Assembly: GCA_905236305.1 (NCBI GenBank)
Contig: CAJOPB010000030.1
Location: 1 to 38,139, forward strand
Direction of reading: 5' to 3'
DNA length: 38,139 bases
From: an uncultured Oscillospiraceae bacterium
GTDB lineage: Bacteria; Bacillota; Clostridia; Oscillospirales; Oscillospiraceae
Shown: positions 17,511-25,561 of the stretch, piece by piece
How the letters are laid out: each line of letters starts with the position of its first letter
Numbering within the stretch: position 1 is the first letter of the stretch
Notes under the pieces: model-generated
The model's input: the letters and a program-made list of their open reading frames with translations, nothing else
Told to the model about the DNA's origin: nothing
The model's database searches: none
Made by a program: the position numbers and the translations under genes

Positions 17511-17614
17511 GTCAAAGAGCTCCTGTCACATTCTTATGATGCTGTTTCCCGGCGGGAACAGAAAAATAAAACGAGAAGGGAACCTCTCCCACTCATTTGC
17601 CGTTGTTGCTGCCC

Positions 17615-17643
17615 AGTATAACAAAGAAAAGCGGAAAAAGCAA
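17615..17643 (-). promoter_or_regulatory. Promoter of the beta-propeller gene
   Basis: Read on the minus strand, TTGCTT (17643-17638) and TATACT (17620-17615) are 17 bases apart. The start would be near 17608, about 100 bases before the ATG. Apart from this and the flotillin terminator, the gap 17511-17895 holds no gene I can support. Confidence 0.6.
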
Positions 17644-17784
17644 CCTTGCTTTCTCCCGTGTCTCCCGCAGGAAAGGGCGTGCGCGTGTACGGCGTGCAGC
17701 TGCTGCAGTTCAGACGCCTCGAAATCAGAATTGTAACATTCATTGTGCATTGAGCACGGCAGTGTATCGTCCGGGGGAGACAGG

Positions 17785-17829
17785 AAAACGCCCGCCCCAC
17801 AGCGCCTGCAAAAGCAGGTGTGGGGCGGG
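17785..17829 (-). terminator. Intrinsic terminator after the flotillin gene
   Basis: Outer arms at 17791-17801 and 17819-17829 and inner arms CCTGC/GCAGG form a long hairpin around AAAA. Read on the minus strand it is followed by CGTTTTCC. Confidence 0.8.
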
Positions 17830-17895
17830 AAAATATGCCGGATATGCAGTTTTCAGGTTTCTGCTTTTTATGGCAGAACAGCATGAAATCTGTTT

Positions 17896-19392
17896 TTATT
17901 CCTCCGGTCCTTCCGGCTGTGTCTCGTCTGTGCCGCTCTGGGTGCCGGGGTTCTGAATTTGAATGACTGCAGGAGCTGCGCTGCCGGCTGCGGCTTTTCC
18001 GCCCAGAGCGCCGAGCAGCAATGCGCGGATGTCCAAACCCATGCCCTGGGTGAAGCCCTCGGTTATCTGTGTGGTACCGTTGATAATATCCTGGAGCAGC
18101 CGGGCGCTGTTGCCCTCTCCGTACATGGTGATGTGATCCACCTTGCTCAGAGGCTCAGCCACATTTTTAGCGATCTCGGGAAGGGCCTGCATCACCATTT
18201 CGATGACGGCGGCTTCTCCGTATTTTTTCATGGCCTCTGCCTTACGGTCAATACCCTCTGCCTCTGCCAGCGCCTTGGCACGGATGGCCTCTGCCTCGGC
18301 CTTACCTACGGCAGAGATACCGGCGGCCTCCTGCTCCCGCGCATATTTTGCCGCTTCAGCGGCTTTCTTCTGAGCCTCGGCCGCCTGCTCCTGCTCATAG
18401 CGCAGGGCCTCCGCGTCTTTCTGCCGGCGAAACAGATCCGCCTGGGCCACCTGCTCCTGGCGGTAGCGCTCCGCATCCGCCTGGGCGCGGATGTCGGCGT
18501 CCAGCTTCTGCTTTGCTACCTCTACCTCCTGGCGCTTCAGCTCCGCTTCCCGTTCTGCACGGGCAATCTGTGCGTTGACGGTGGTGGTCTCAATGCTCTT
18601 TTGCTGGGCCTGCTTTTGAATCTCGTAGGCCGCGTCCGCCTCGGCCTGCTTGGTGTCGGCTGTGATCTTCAGCTCGCTCTGGCGCACAGCCAACTCCGTA
18701 TTTTTCTGGGCAATCTCTGTATCCGCGCGGACCCGTGCCTCGTTGGCGGCCTTGTCGGCCTCTGCCTGGGCAATCGCCACATCCCGGTTGGCCTGGGCCT
18801 TGGCTATGGCGGCATTTTTCTTGATGAGACTGGTGTTGTCCGCGCCCAGGTCCCGGATCAGACCGTTTTCATCGGTGACATTCTGAATGTTGCAGGACAA
18901 AATCTCGATGCCCAGCTTATCCATGTCCTTGCTGGCCTTCATCATCACCTGATCCGAGAAGGAGTCCCGGTCGGTGTTGATCTCCTTGAGACTCAGCGTG
19001 CCGATGATCTCACGCATATTACCCTGGAGGGAGTCCTGCAGATCCAGGGTAATGGCGTCCGCCTTTTTGTTCAAAAAGTTCTTTGCCGCCAGCTTGATGC
19101 CCTCGGGCGTGGGGGAGATGCGCACCTTTGCCACAGCGTCCACATTGACATTGATGAAATCATTGGTGGGTACAGACTGCTCCGTCTTGATGTCCACGGT
19201 CATCTGGCCCAGGTAGAGCTTATCCAGCCGCTCAAAGAAGGGGACCTTGACACCAGCCCGTCCGATCAGAATACGGGCCTCCCGCTTCATACCGGAGATG
19301 ATGTAGGCGTGGTCCGGCGGAGCTTTTACATAACCGATCAAAACCAGCAAAATGACGGCGACCGCGACAATACCAATTGCGAAATAGGGCAT
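17896..19392 (-). CDS. Flotillin-family protein (FloT-like)
   Basis: Flotillins organise ordered membrane microdomains and help assemble membrane protein complexes. The 498-residue protein has one N-terminal membrane segment (about 3-22), then an SPFH/band-7 domain (about 25-190, with RAGVKVPFFERLDKL and TVDIKTEQSVPTNDF). A long Ala/Glu/Gln-rich coiled coil runs from about 195 to 410, followed by a flotillin C-terminal segment and an acidic Pro/Glu tail. The ATG has AAGGAGG upstream. The NfeD-type partner (yuaF in Bacillus) is not adjacent. It has its own terminator and appears monocistronic. Confidence 0.93.
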   Translation of the reverse strand: MPYFAIGIVAVAVILLVLIGYVKAPPDHAYIISGMKREARILIGRAGVKVPFFERLDKLYLGQMTVDIKTEQSVPTNDFINVNVDAVAKVRISPTPEGIKLAAKNFLNKKADAITLDLQDSLQGNMREIIGTLSLKEINTDRDSFSDQVMMKASKDMDKLGIEILSCNIQNVTDENGLIRDLGADNTSLIKKNAAIAKAQANRDVAIAQAEADKAANEARVRADTEIAQKNTELAVRQSELKITADTKQAEADAAYEIQKQAQQKSIETTTVNAQIARAEREAELKRQEVEVAKQKLDADIRAQADAERYRQEQVAQADLFRRQKDAEALRYEQEQAAEAQKKAAEAAKYAREQEAAGISAVGKAEAEAIRAKALAEAEGIDRKAEAMKKYGEAAVIEMVMQALPEIAKNVAEPLSKVDHITMYGEGNSARLLQDIINGTTQITEGFTQGMGLDIRALLLGALGGKAAAGSAAPAVIQIQNPGTQSGTDETQPEGPEE

Positions 19393-19523
19393 GGGGATAC
19401 CTCCTTATTTATAACTCTCTTTAGGTAATTGTGAAGCTCGCGTCCACGGCCGGACTGAATGCAATTTGTTTTCACTGCGGCTATGCCGCGGCAAAACCGC
19501 CCCATTATGCAGGGCAAAGGTTT

Positions 19524-20225
19524 TCAACTCATTGTATCACATCCGCGGACGCTTTCAAAGTCCAAAAATCTCCTCCCCTGAAACCGGAGCCTGCCACGGT
19601 CGCCTTCCTCGATGCGGCCATAGGCATCGCCGCTGACATGCAGCTCCAAGCGGTCTCCGCTCTCCACCTGAAACGTGATATAGTACGTGGTGGAGCTCAG
19701 GGATGCCGGAGTATCTATATACCGGCACGGAGAAACATTGTTGCGTTTTTTCACCACCACGGCGTCCACCGCAAGACGCGGTGCGCCGCTGCTTCTCCGC
19801 GCGGCAAGATCGCGGATGAGCCCCCAAAGCGCAAGTCCGATGACTGCGGCGGCTCCAAGCGCGAGCGTCAGCTTCAGTGGCAGGGCAAAGCCGCTTTGTG
19901 CACCCAGGGGATGCTCCTCCGCGCCGGGAAAAAGCACGGCCCGGCAAAGCCCGGCGACAAAGAGCAATGCGGCTGCGAGCCCTGCAGCACGCCGCAGTAT
20001 TGCCCGCGCGCCGGAATGCATTTTTCGCCTGAAATGCGCGTCGAATTCCTTCTGACATTTTTCCTCCAGCGTGTCGGGATAGAAAAAATCCGCGTCGCTG
20101 TTGAGCCGCATGGCTTCGCCCCGCAGCCTTGCCTGCTCAATGCCGAGATACTCCTCCATCAGGATCGAGAGGCCCGCCTCGTCCAACTGTTCGCGGGCAT
20201 CGTCACATGGCTGTTCCGGCTTCAA
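19524..20225 (-). CDS. Membrane protein with DUF2500 domain, putative partner of the ECF sigma factor
   Basis: The protein has 233 residues. An N-terminal cytoplasmic part (1-75, charged and helical) is followed by two membrane segments (about 78-98 and 113-138) joined by a short loop. The C-terminal DUF2500-like domain (about 150-228) contains TTYYITFQVESGDRLELHVSG and EGDRGRLRFQGRRFLDFE. The TTG start at 20225 overlaps the sigma factor stop codon (TTGA) and has GGAGG 8 bases upstream, so the two are translationally coupled. Position and topology suggest an anti-sigma role for the N-terminus, but there is no zinc anti-sigma HxxxCxxC motif. The role is an inference. Confidence 0.85.
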   Translation of the reverse strand: MKPEQPCDDAREQLDEAGLSILMEEYLGIEQARLRGEAMRLNSDADFFYPDTLEEKCQKEFDAHFRRKMHSGARAILRRAAGLAAALLFVAGLCRAVLFPGAEEHPLGAQSGFALPLKLTLALGAAAVIGLALWGLIRDLAARRSSGAPRLAVDAVVVKKRNNVSPCRYIDTPASLSSTTYYITFQVESGDRLELHVSGDAYGRIEEGDRGRLRFQGRRFLDFESVRGCDTMS

Positions 20226-20779
20226 GTTGACTTCCTCCTTTCCGCGAGAAGCAGTTGTTTTGCCCGCCTGCGGGCACGGGACAGCAGTCCGCGCACACTG
20301 GAGCGCTTGCAGCCCAGCACTACGGCCAGTGCCGCGTCATCCATGCTGTAAAGATAGCGCCCTTCGAGAAGCAGTCGCTCCGCCTCTGTCAGAGAGGGCC
20401 AGATTTGCGACAGATGGTAGTCCGGCAGATGGGAGAGGAACTCCTCCTCTGCGCCGGGAGCCGCTGCTGTAAGCTCCCGTGCGTCGTAGGCTGCCTCTGT
20501 CTTTCTGTCCCGTTCCTGTTTCCTGTGCCAGTCATAGGCAGCGCTGCGAACGGTGAAGATAATATAATTGACCTGGGCGCCCTCTGGCATGGCGTGGAGC
20601 TTTGGCAGCCGCCGGAGCAGCCGGAGCCAGGTCTCCTGAGCCACATCCTCCGCTGCAACTGCATCTCCTGTGAAGGAAACGGCCTTTGCCAGTACCAGAC
20701 GCTTATAGCTCTGATAGAGTGCCATGAAGAATTGCTTTTCCTGCTCCGGGTCCCGGCAGTGGGTATCGTAAAGCTGCAA
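20222..20779 (-). CDS. ECF-type sigma-70 family sigma factor
   Basis: The protein of about 185 residues has sigma region 2 (FFMALYQSYKRLVLAKA, then AEDVAQETWLRLLRRL and VNYIIFTVRSAAYDW) and region 4 (LTEAERLLLEGRYLYSMDDAALAVVLGCKRSSVRGLLSRARRR). There is no region 1 or 3, as in ECF factors. I prefer the TTG at 20779 because GGGAGGG lies 9 bases upstream. An ATG at 20806 in the same frame has no ribosome binding site and would sit at or before the likely transcription start. It is followed without a gap by the DUF2500 membrane protein and is divergent from a PrsW protease gene, a setting typical of envelope-stress sigma factors controlled by proteolysis. Confidence 0.9.
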   Translation of the reverse strand: MQLYDTHCRDPEQEKQFFMALYQSYKRLVLAKAVSFTGDAVAAEDVAQETWLRLLRRLPKLHAMPEGAQVNYIIFTVRSAAYDWHRKQERDRKTEAAYDARELTAAAPGAEEEFLSHLPDYHLSQIWPSLTEAERLLLEGRYLYSMDDAALAVVLGCKRSSVRGLLSRARRRAKQLLLAERRKST

Positions 20780-20808
20780 GCCGTGTTCCCTCCCTTCCGC
20801 TGACATCT

Positions 20809-20837
20809 CTATAACGATTGGCAGAGGAAAAATGCAA
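20809..20837 (-). promoter_or_regulatory. Candidate promoter of the ECF sigma operon
   Basis: On the minus strand TTGCAT (20837-20832) and TTATAG (20814-20809) are 17 bases apart. Both hexamers are weak for sigma-A. The CGTTA around the -10 resembles ECF -10 elements, so autoregulation is possible but unproven. Confidence 0.3.
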
Positions 20838-20879
20838 CAGCCTTTGACAATTTTTTGCGCACTAAGCTGCTATGTGTGG

Positions 20880-20885
20880 TATACT
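20880..20885 (+). promoter_or_regulatory. Extended -10 promoter of the PrsW gene
   Basis: TATACT at 20880-20885 is preceded by TGG, an extended -10. A TTGACA at 20844-20849 is too far upstream (30 bases) to pair with it. The start would be near 20892. Confidence 0.45.
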
Positions 20886-20953
20886 GTAAAGAAGAAAAAG
20901 GCCCCACCGTGGAAGGATCATCCCGGAGGCGCCTGTGAGAGGAGTGAGGAACC

Positions 20954-21640
20954 GTGCTGCTGGTTGCCGCCGCTGTGATTCCCGCTGTGTTTTTGATGGT
21001 CCGCGTTTATCGTGCGGACCGTCTGGAAAAAGAGCCGATTGGTCTGCTTCTGACACTGATTCTTTTGGGAATTATATCCACCCTGCTGGCCTCCATCACG
21101 GAATGGGTAGGAGAGAATCTGCTGGAGCTGCTGCTGCCGGCAGATGGCTTGCTGTATGCGCTGCTCCTGAATTTTGTGGTGGTGGGGCTGTCCGAGGAGG
21201 GGTTTAAGTATCTGGTGCTCAAGCGGAGGACATGGCGTTCCCCGGAGTTTAACTGTCAGTTTGACGGGGTGGTCTATGCGGTTTTTGTCTCTTTGGGCTT
21301 TGCACTTTGGGAAAATTTGGGATATGTTGCCGCCTACGGCATGGAGACCGCTTTGGCCCGCGCGGTGACAGCGGTGCCGGGACACGCCTGCTTCGGTGTG
21401 TTTATGGGCGTGTGGTATGGCATCGCGCGGCGCTGGGAGCTGTATGGCGAGTCCCATCTCTCCAAGCGGGCGCGCAGAGCTGCAGTGGTCGTGCCTACGC
21501 TGCTCCATGGCTTTTATGATTTTATCGCCTCCATGGAGCGGGACTGGTTTGTACTGGTTTTCCTGGTCTTTGTGCTGCTGCTGTTTATCACGGCAATGCG
21601 TCTGGTGCGGCGGCTGTCAAAGGATGACCATTATCTGTAA
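20954..21640 (+). CDS. PrsW-family intramembrane metalloprotease
   Basis: The 228-residue polytopic membrane protein has about 7 hydrophobic segments. The PrsW signatures are all visible: EEGFK at 81-85, ENLGY from 120, PGHACFGVFMG with His144, and LLHGFYDF with His185, the expected metal and catalytic residues. In Bacillus subtilis PrsW makes the first cut in the anti-sigma factor RsiW. The gene starts with GTG at 20954 behind a GAGTGAGG site. It is divergent from an ECF sigma gene and its coupled membrane protein, so the two-pass DUF2500 protein is the obvious candidate substrate. That link is an inference. Confidence 0.9.
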   Translation: MLLVAAAVIPAVFLMVRVYRADRLEKEPIGLLLTLILLGIISTLLASITEWVGENLLELLLPADGLLYALLLNFVVVGLSEEGFKYLVLKRRTWRSPEFNCQFDGVVYAVFVSLGFALWENLGYVAAYGMETALARAVTAVPGHACFGVFMGVWYGIARRWELYGESHLSKRARRAAVVVPTLLHGFYDFIASMERDWFVLVFLVFVLLLFITAMRLVRRLSKDDHYL

Positions 21641-21731
21641 ATCACGCCTATCCGCCCAATCATGTCTGCCCAGGCGTTTCCCTGCCACTCGGGAAGCTGA
21701 AAGCGGTCCCCGCGGACATATTCCGCTGCGT

Positions 21732-22286
21732 TTACAGATAAGGCAGCAGCTCCTCCAGCGTGCGGGGCGTATAGTCCATATATGGCAGCATTGCGCCCAC
21801 GTTTGCCATGCGGCAGAGATCGGTGCGGACATAGAGGTTTCGCATCAGCCGTTTCCCGTTTTCTGTGATGTTCCACTCATAGGAGGCGTGAACATGGCCA
21901 TACAGGTGATACCAGCCGAAATACTGGTCGTGGAAGGAGAGCATGGGATAGTGGCAGAGCACTACATGACGGTCCCCGTCCAGAATTTCCCGATATTGCG
22001 CGACCTCCGTAAACAGTCCCCGCAGCTGCTCGACGGTTTCCGGCGTATCATGATTGCCCAGAATCAATGCTTTTTGGCCGTTGAGACTGCCCAGAATGTC
22101 CCTCCAGCGGTCAGCGTCCCCGGCGCAGAAATCCCCGAGAATCCAGGTCAGATCCTCGAGAGACACCACGCGGTTCCAGCGGGCGATCATGGCAGCATTC
22201 ATCTCCGAGACTGAATTGAAGGGACGGTTGTCATAGGCCAAAATGCTGTCGTGGTCAAAATGCATATCAGAGATATAGCGTATCAT
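21732..22286 (-). CDS. Metallophosphoesterase
   Basis: This is a 184-residue cytoplasmic calcineurin-type phosphoesterase. The metal-binding motifs are in order: SDMHFDH (Asp7, His9), LGDFC (51-52), GNHD (77-80), CHYP (His112) and YGHVH (129-133). The ATG at 22286 has AGGAG 8 bases upstream. The frame continues upstream to 22430, but that extension shows no family similarity. The substrate is unknown. It resembles short stand-alone phosphoesterases often found near phages or nucleotide genes. The gap 21641-21731 to the convergent PrsW gene shows no clear terminator. Confidence 0.9.
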   Translation of the reverse strand: MIRYISDMHFDHDSILAYDNRPFNSVSEMNAAMIARWNRVVSLEDLTWILGDFCAGDADRWRDILGSLNGQKALILGNHDTPETVEQLRGLFTEVAQYREILDGDRHVVLCHYPMLSFHDQYFGWYHLYGHVHASYEWNITENGKRLMRNLYVRTDLCRMANVGAMLPYMDYTPRTLEELLPYL

Positions 22287-22360
22287 GCATTGTTCTCCTG
22301 TTCGGTTCAATGAATACCGCGTTAACAATTCGATTTTATGCCGTTTTTGCCGCGTAGCGG

Positions 22361-22400
22361 TAAAAAAACATGGGGACGGGCCTCTGCCCGCCCTCATGTT
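22361..22400 (-). terminator. Intrinsic terminator of the 214-residue protein gene
   Basis: Read on the minus strand, a GC-rich stem of about 14 bp with one mismatch (arms ending at 22400 and 22367) is followed by TTTTTTTA. Confidence 0.75.
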
Positions 22401-22416
22401 TTCTCCGGCCGTCTGC

Positions 22417-23061
22417 TTATCCGCCCACAACCTTGGTGGTGCCGGTAGAAGAAGTGCTGTTTTTGGCGTATTCCTGTTTCAGCTTGTCGAACTTGTCCAG
22501 AACCGCCTCCCGGGTCCGCTTGGAGATATCCGGCAGCTCTGCTCCCCAGGACTTGGTAGCAGCTTCGTAGCCTTTTTCAAAGGCGTTGATCAAAGTTTCC
22601 AGCTTGTCGGGATCTCCGCCGCTGAGGGCAGTGGCATATTTCACAATACGGTCGCTGGTTTGCTCCACGCCCCAGTAGCCGTCCTCTGCGATGTCCTTCT
22701 GCGCCTGTGCCTGGGTTTCGGGATCTACATCGAACGCACCCTTGCGGAACTTCTGCCAGAAGGAATCGTCCGCCTTGCCCAGCGTGTCCAGCTGCTTGCC
22801 CAGCATTTGCTGTACCAGGCTCTGCGTGCGCTGCTCCAGCTCATCCTTCATGGCTTTGATGGTGTCGGTATCCAGGGCGTTGGCTCCACGGCGGGAGCTG
22901 GCCTCATAAACCGCCGCCTCCTGATTTGCAGAGACTGCCTGGGCATTTTCTTCCGCAGAGGCATCCTCCGCAGCCTCGGTATTTACTGTGTTAATTGCAC
23001 CGGCAGCGACATAACCGGCCGCGGCGACGGAATTACCGAGAGAAATCTGATTCAGATCCAT
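22417..23061 (-). CDS. Uncharacterised 214-aa protein with a DGYWGVEQTSDRI motif
   Basis: This is a soluble protein without a signal peptide. Residues 1-60 are Ala-rich and low in complexity. Residues 65-95 are helical (DTIKAMKDELEQRTQSLVQQ). The conserved part (about 110-200) contains AEDGYWGVEQTSDRI, LSGGDPDKLETLINAFEKGYEAATKSWG and ELPDISKRTREAVLDKFD. I have seen this motif in hypothetical proteins of many Firmicutes and Proteobacteria (DUF5610-like). That is from memory and the function is unknown. The N-terminus resembles small flagellar or motility-associated proteins only loosely. The ATG has AGGAAGGAG upstream, and a terminator closes the gene. Confidence 0.85.
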   Translation of the reverse strand: MDLNQISLGNSVAAAGYVAAGAINTVNTEAAEDASAEENAQAVSANQEAAVYEASSRRGANALDTDTIKAMKDELEQRTQSLVQQMLGKQLDTLGKADDSFWQKFRKGAFDVDPETQAQAQKDIAEDGYWGVEQTSDRIVKYATALSGGDPDKLETLINAFEKGYEAATKSWGAELPDISKRTREAVLDKFDKLKQEYAKNSTSSTGTTKVVGG

Positions 23062-23198
23062 AGTGTCTCCTTCCTTTCTGCATGTCTTTATGCTGTCAGA
23101 TCATCCTTGATCTTTAATCATTTATCGGCAGATTTTTCCGGTAATTAATAAGTCACCGGTACACTTTTTGTTCTTTTTCTCCCTTCAGCCTGAAAACG

Positions 23199-23231
23199 GT
23201 TTTATAGTCAACGACCCAAATGTCGTGACTA
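23199..23231. repeat. Inverted repeat in the gap before the AmmeMemoRadiSam operon end
   Basis: TTATAGTCA.CGAC and GTCGTGACTATAA are complementary with one bulged A around CCAAAT. It lies upstream of the 214-residue protein gene, where it could be an operator. It is not followed by a T run. Confidence 0.5.
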
Positions 23232-23288
23232 TAATTTCATTTTAGCCGTCATTTTCCGCCGCAGAGCGGCGATAACATGACATGGAAA

Positions 23289-23325
23289 CTATAGTAAACG
23301 GCAAATTTTTTTTCGTTTACTTATA
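23289..23325 (-). terminator. AT-rich stem-loop after the radical SAM gene
   Basis: CTATAGTAAACG and CGTTTACTTATAG pair around an A/T-rich loop with a T8 run on the plus strand. It lies about 20 bases after the end of the five-gene operon. It is a plausible but unusual terminator. Confidence 0.45.
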
Positions 23326-23343
23326 GATTGGCGCAGCTCCTGC

Positions 23344-24171
23344 TCAGCAGTTCCCGGTATACACATACTCCAGATTTTCTCTGGCCAGTGCTGCCAGCCG
23401 GTAGATTCGTTCCACCGGCGTAGGAGGACGGTCCCGCAGATGATAGCGGGGGAAAAACCGGGACAGGTGCAATGGAATATCCCGCCGGAGAGAGGCAATC
23501 CAGCGCGACAGAGCCTGTACCTCATCCTCGCTGTCGTTCTCACCGGTTACCAGCAGCGTTGTGATCTCCACATGACAGGAATCCGCGGCAAGGGCGATTG
23601 CCCGCTTCACTGTCTCCAGGTCGCCTCCCAGCCGGCGGTACCAGTCCGCAGAAAAACCCTTGAGGTCGATATTGGCCGCGTGGATCCGGGGAAGCAGCCG
23701 TTTCCAGGGCTCCTCACAGATGCTGCCGTTGGTTACCAGCACATTGACCATGCCCCGTGCCTGCACCGCGCCGGCAGTGTCCATTACGTATTCATAACCC
23801 ACCAGAGGCTCGTTATAGGTATAGGCCACGCCGATGTTTCCCCGGGGCTTCTGCGTCTCAGCCAGTTCAGCCAATGCCTCCGGGGACAATTGATCCTCGG
23901 CCATATTCGTTCCGTCCGCCATGGATATTTCGGAATTCTGACAGAAGGGGCAGCGGAGATTGCAGCCAAAGCTGCCTACAGAAAGCACCTTACTGCCGGG
24001 GAAAAAGCGGCGCAGGGGTTTTTTCTCAATCGGGTCCAGAGCGAGCGCGGTAACCCGTCCGTAATTCAGCGGTACAATCGCCCCATCCCGGTTGACACGG
24101 GCACGGCAAAAGCCAGCCTGTCCTTCCCGCAGCACACAGCGGTGAAAGCACAGCTCGCAGCTTTGGCTCAT
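23344..24171 (-). CDS. amrS: AmmeMemoRadiSam system radical SAM enzyme
   Basis: The 275-residue radical SAM protein has CNLRCPFC (Cys70, 74, 77), which binds the [4Fe-4S] cluster that cleaves S-adenosylmethionine. An N-terminal Cys group (Cys5, 8, 12, 22) is typical of the AmrS/pyruvate-formate-lyase-activase-like branch. Other landmarks are AYTYNEPLVGYEY and the substrate-facing ANIDLKGFS. AmmeMemoRadiSam proteins form a widespread trio (AMMECR1, Memo, radical SAM) whose reaction is not established. The start overlaps the stop of the AMMECR1 fusion gene by 4 bases. It is the last gene of the five-gene operon. Confidence 0.92.
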   Translation of the reverse strand: MSQSCELCFHRCVLREGQAGFCRARVNRDGAIVPLNYGRVTALALDPIEKKPLRRFFPGSKVLSVGSFGCNLRCPFCQNSEISMADGTNMAEDQLSPEALAELAETQKPRGNIGVAYTYNEPLVGYEYVMDTAGAVQARGMVNVLVTNGSICEEPWKRLLPRIHAANIDLKGFSADWYRRLGGDLETVKRAIALAADSCHVEITTLLVTGENDSEDEVQALSRWIASLRRDIPLHLSRFFPRYHLRDRPPTPVERIYRLAALARENLEYVYTGNC

Positions 24172-25556
24172 CTGTGACGCACCACCTCAAAGCGCTCCAG
24201 GGTGTATTTCTCCTGTTCCCCGATGCCGCCCTTCTGCCGGGCAATGGCAATCTGTTCCTCCACAGTGTCCACACCATCAAGGTCCGGCAGCAGCAGTCCG
24301 CGCCGTTGTCCGCATGTGACAATCACCCCATAGCGCCTGACGTCCAGCGCAGCGGGGGAGGCGATGCGCTCCGGCGGGCGCAGCACATCCACGTTGTATT
24401 CCAGAGTATCCAGCTCCGATGCTCTGACCGGAGGGAACCGGGGATCGTGGGCTCCGGCAGAGACGGCATTCTGCACGATCTCTGCCGCCAGACTGGGAGT
24501 CGTGGGCCCGATGGTTCCGATACAGCCCCGGAGCTGTCCCTCCTGATGCAGAGAAACAAAGGCTCCGGCGCGGCTCTGCGTCAGCTCCTCCGGCAAATCC
24601 TCGGGAATCGCGGTCAGACGCTTTCCCGTCCGGACAAAGGTCTCCAGGGAGAGCCGCGCCAGTGCTGTATAGGCGTCCTCCCCGGCTTTTTGCCGGGCAA
24701 GCCGCGCCTGCTCCGCCGCGGCGTACTGTTTGCCGAAGCAGCGGCCTTCATCCTTCCCGGTTACCGAAAATACCGCCACTCCATAGCCTACGCCAAAGGG
24801 CCCTTCGTGGCTCAGCAGCTGTGGTGAAACCGCCAGCCCGTCCAGCGCTCCGGCCATGATCTGAAAGGAACGCTGGCCGCATTCCGCAGCCCGCTCACAG
24901 AGCCTGCTTTCCATGGACAACAGCCGGAGAAAATCCCCGTCCGCCATGGCCGCAGTTACGGCACGGTCGTATTCCGGCCCCTCGGGGACAAAGCCATAGG
25001 GCCCGTCCTCCTTCAGCTTGTGGCTCAAATCGCCGCTCGCGATAAAGACCGCACGGCGGCCCAGCGCCTCCGCTGCCTCCGCTGCGCACTGGCCCAGACG
25101 GTAGTGGGTCAGCGGCGAGAGGCCGGACAGGCCGATGCGCACCACGGGGCAGTCCACTCCTGCCTCCCGCAAAAACCACAGCGGAATAAAGCTCCCGTGA
25201 TCCAGCCGCGGGTCCCGCTGGCCCCGGGTTCCTGCAGGGATGCACGCAGCCTGTGCCCGCTCAATGAGCGCGCGCCGCAGCTCCTGGTCATAGTCCACGC
25301 GCAATTGCGCCTGCGGCGCACGGAAAAAGGACATGTCTCCTGCGGCGAACTCCCCCGGCGCAATGTGAAAATAGTCCGAGTACATCACCAGATGGGGTGA
25401 TGAGAGAATCAGGACCTCCGGCCTCCATTCCGCCACCTGCCGGGCAGCGGCACGATAGGCGTCGACGGTGGCCTGAATTTTCTGTTCCTCCCCTCTGCCC
25501 ACTGCGGGGATAATCAGCGGAGGATGCGGAACAACGACAGAACCCAGAATCGGCAT
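24168..25556 (-). CDS. LigB-type dioxygenase/AMMECR1 fusion (AmmeMemoRadiSam protein A)
   Basis: This 462-residue two-domain protein has an N-terminal class III extradiol dioxygenase (LigB) domain at about 1-270. Its landmarks are VVPHPPLIIPAVG (His11), LILSSPHLVMYSDYF, LDHGSFIPLWFL and VFIASGDLSHKLKEDGPYG. The AMMECR1 domain spans about 290-462, with LRGCIGTIGPTTPSLAAEI and DPRFPPVRASELD. In the usual system AMMECR1 stands alone and Memo, a LigB-fold relative, is separate, so here one chain provides both folds. The ATG has AGGAGG upstream. It lies 5 bases after the aconitase X small subunit and overlaps amrS, so all are co-expressed. The substrate is unknown. Confidence 0.9.
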   Translation of the reverse strand: MPILGSVVVPHPPLIIPAVGRGEEQKIQATVDAYRAAARQVAEWRPEVLILSSPHLVMYSDYFHIAPGEFAAGDMSFFRAPQAQLRVDYDQELRRALIERAQAACIPAGTRGQRDPRLDHGSFIPLWFLREAGVDCPVVRIGLSGLSPLTHYRLGQCAAEAAEALGRRAVFIASGDLSHKLKEDGPYGFVPEGPEYDRAVTAAMADGDFLRLLSMESRLCERAAECGQRSFQIMAGALDGLAVSPQLLSHEGPFGVGYGVAVFSVTGKDEGRCFGKQYAAAEQARLARQKAGEDAYTALARLSLETFVRTGKRLTAIPEDLPEELTQSRAGAFVSLHQEGQLRGCIGTIGPTTPSLAAEIVQNAVSAGAHDPRFPPVRASELDTLEYNVDVLRPPERIASPAALDVRRYGVIVTCGQRRGLLLPDLDGVDTVEEQIAIARQKGGIGEQEKYTLERFEVVRHR

Positions 25557-25561
25557 CTGCT

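Noticed and set aside
19408-19435. TTCACA-16-TATAAA on the minus strand as the flotillin promoter
   Set aside because: The transcript would start within the ribosome binding site at 19400-19406, leaving no usable leader.
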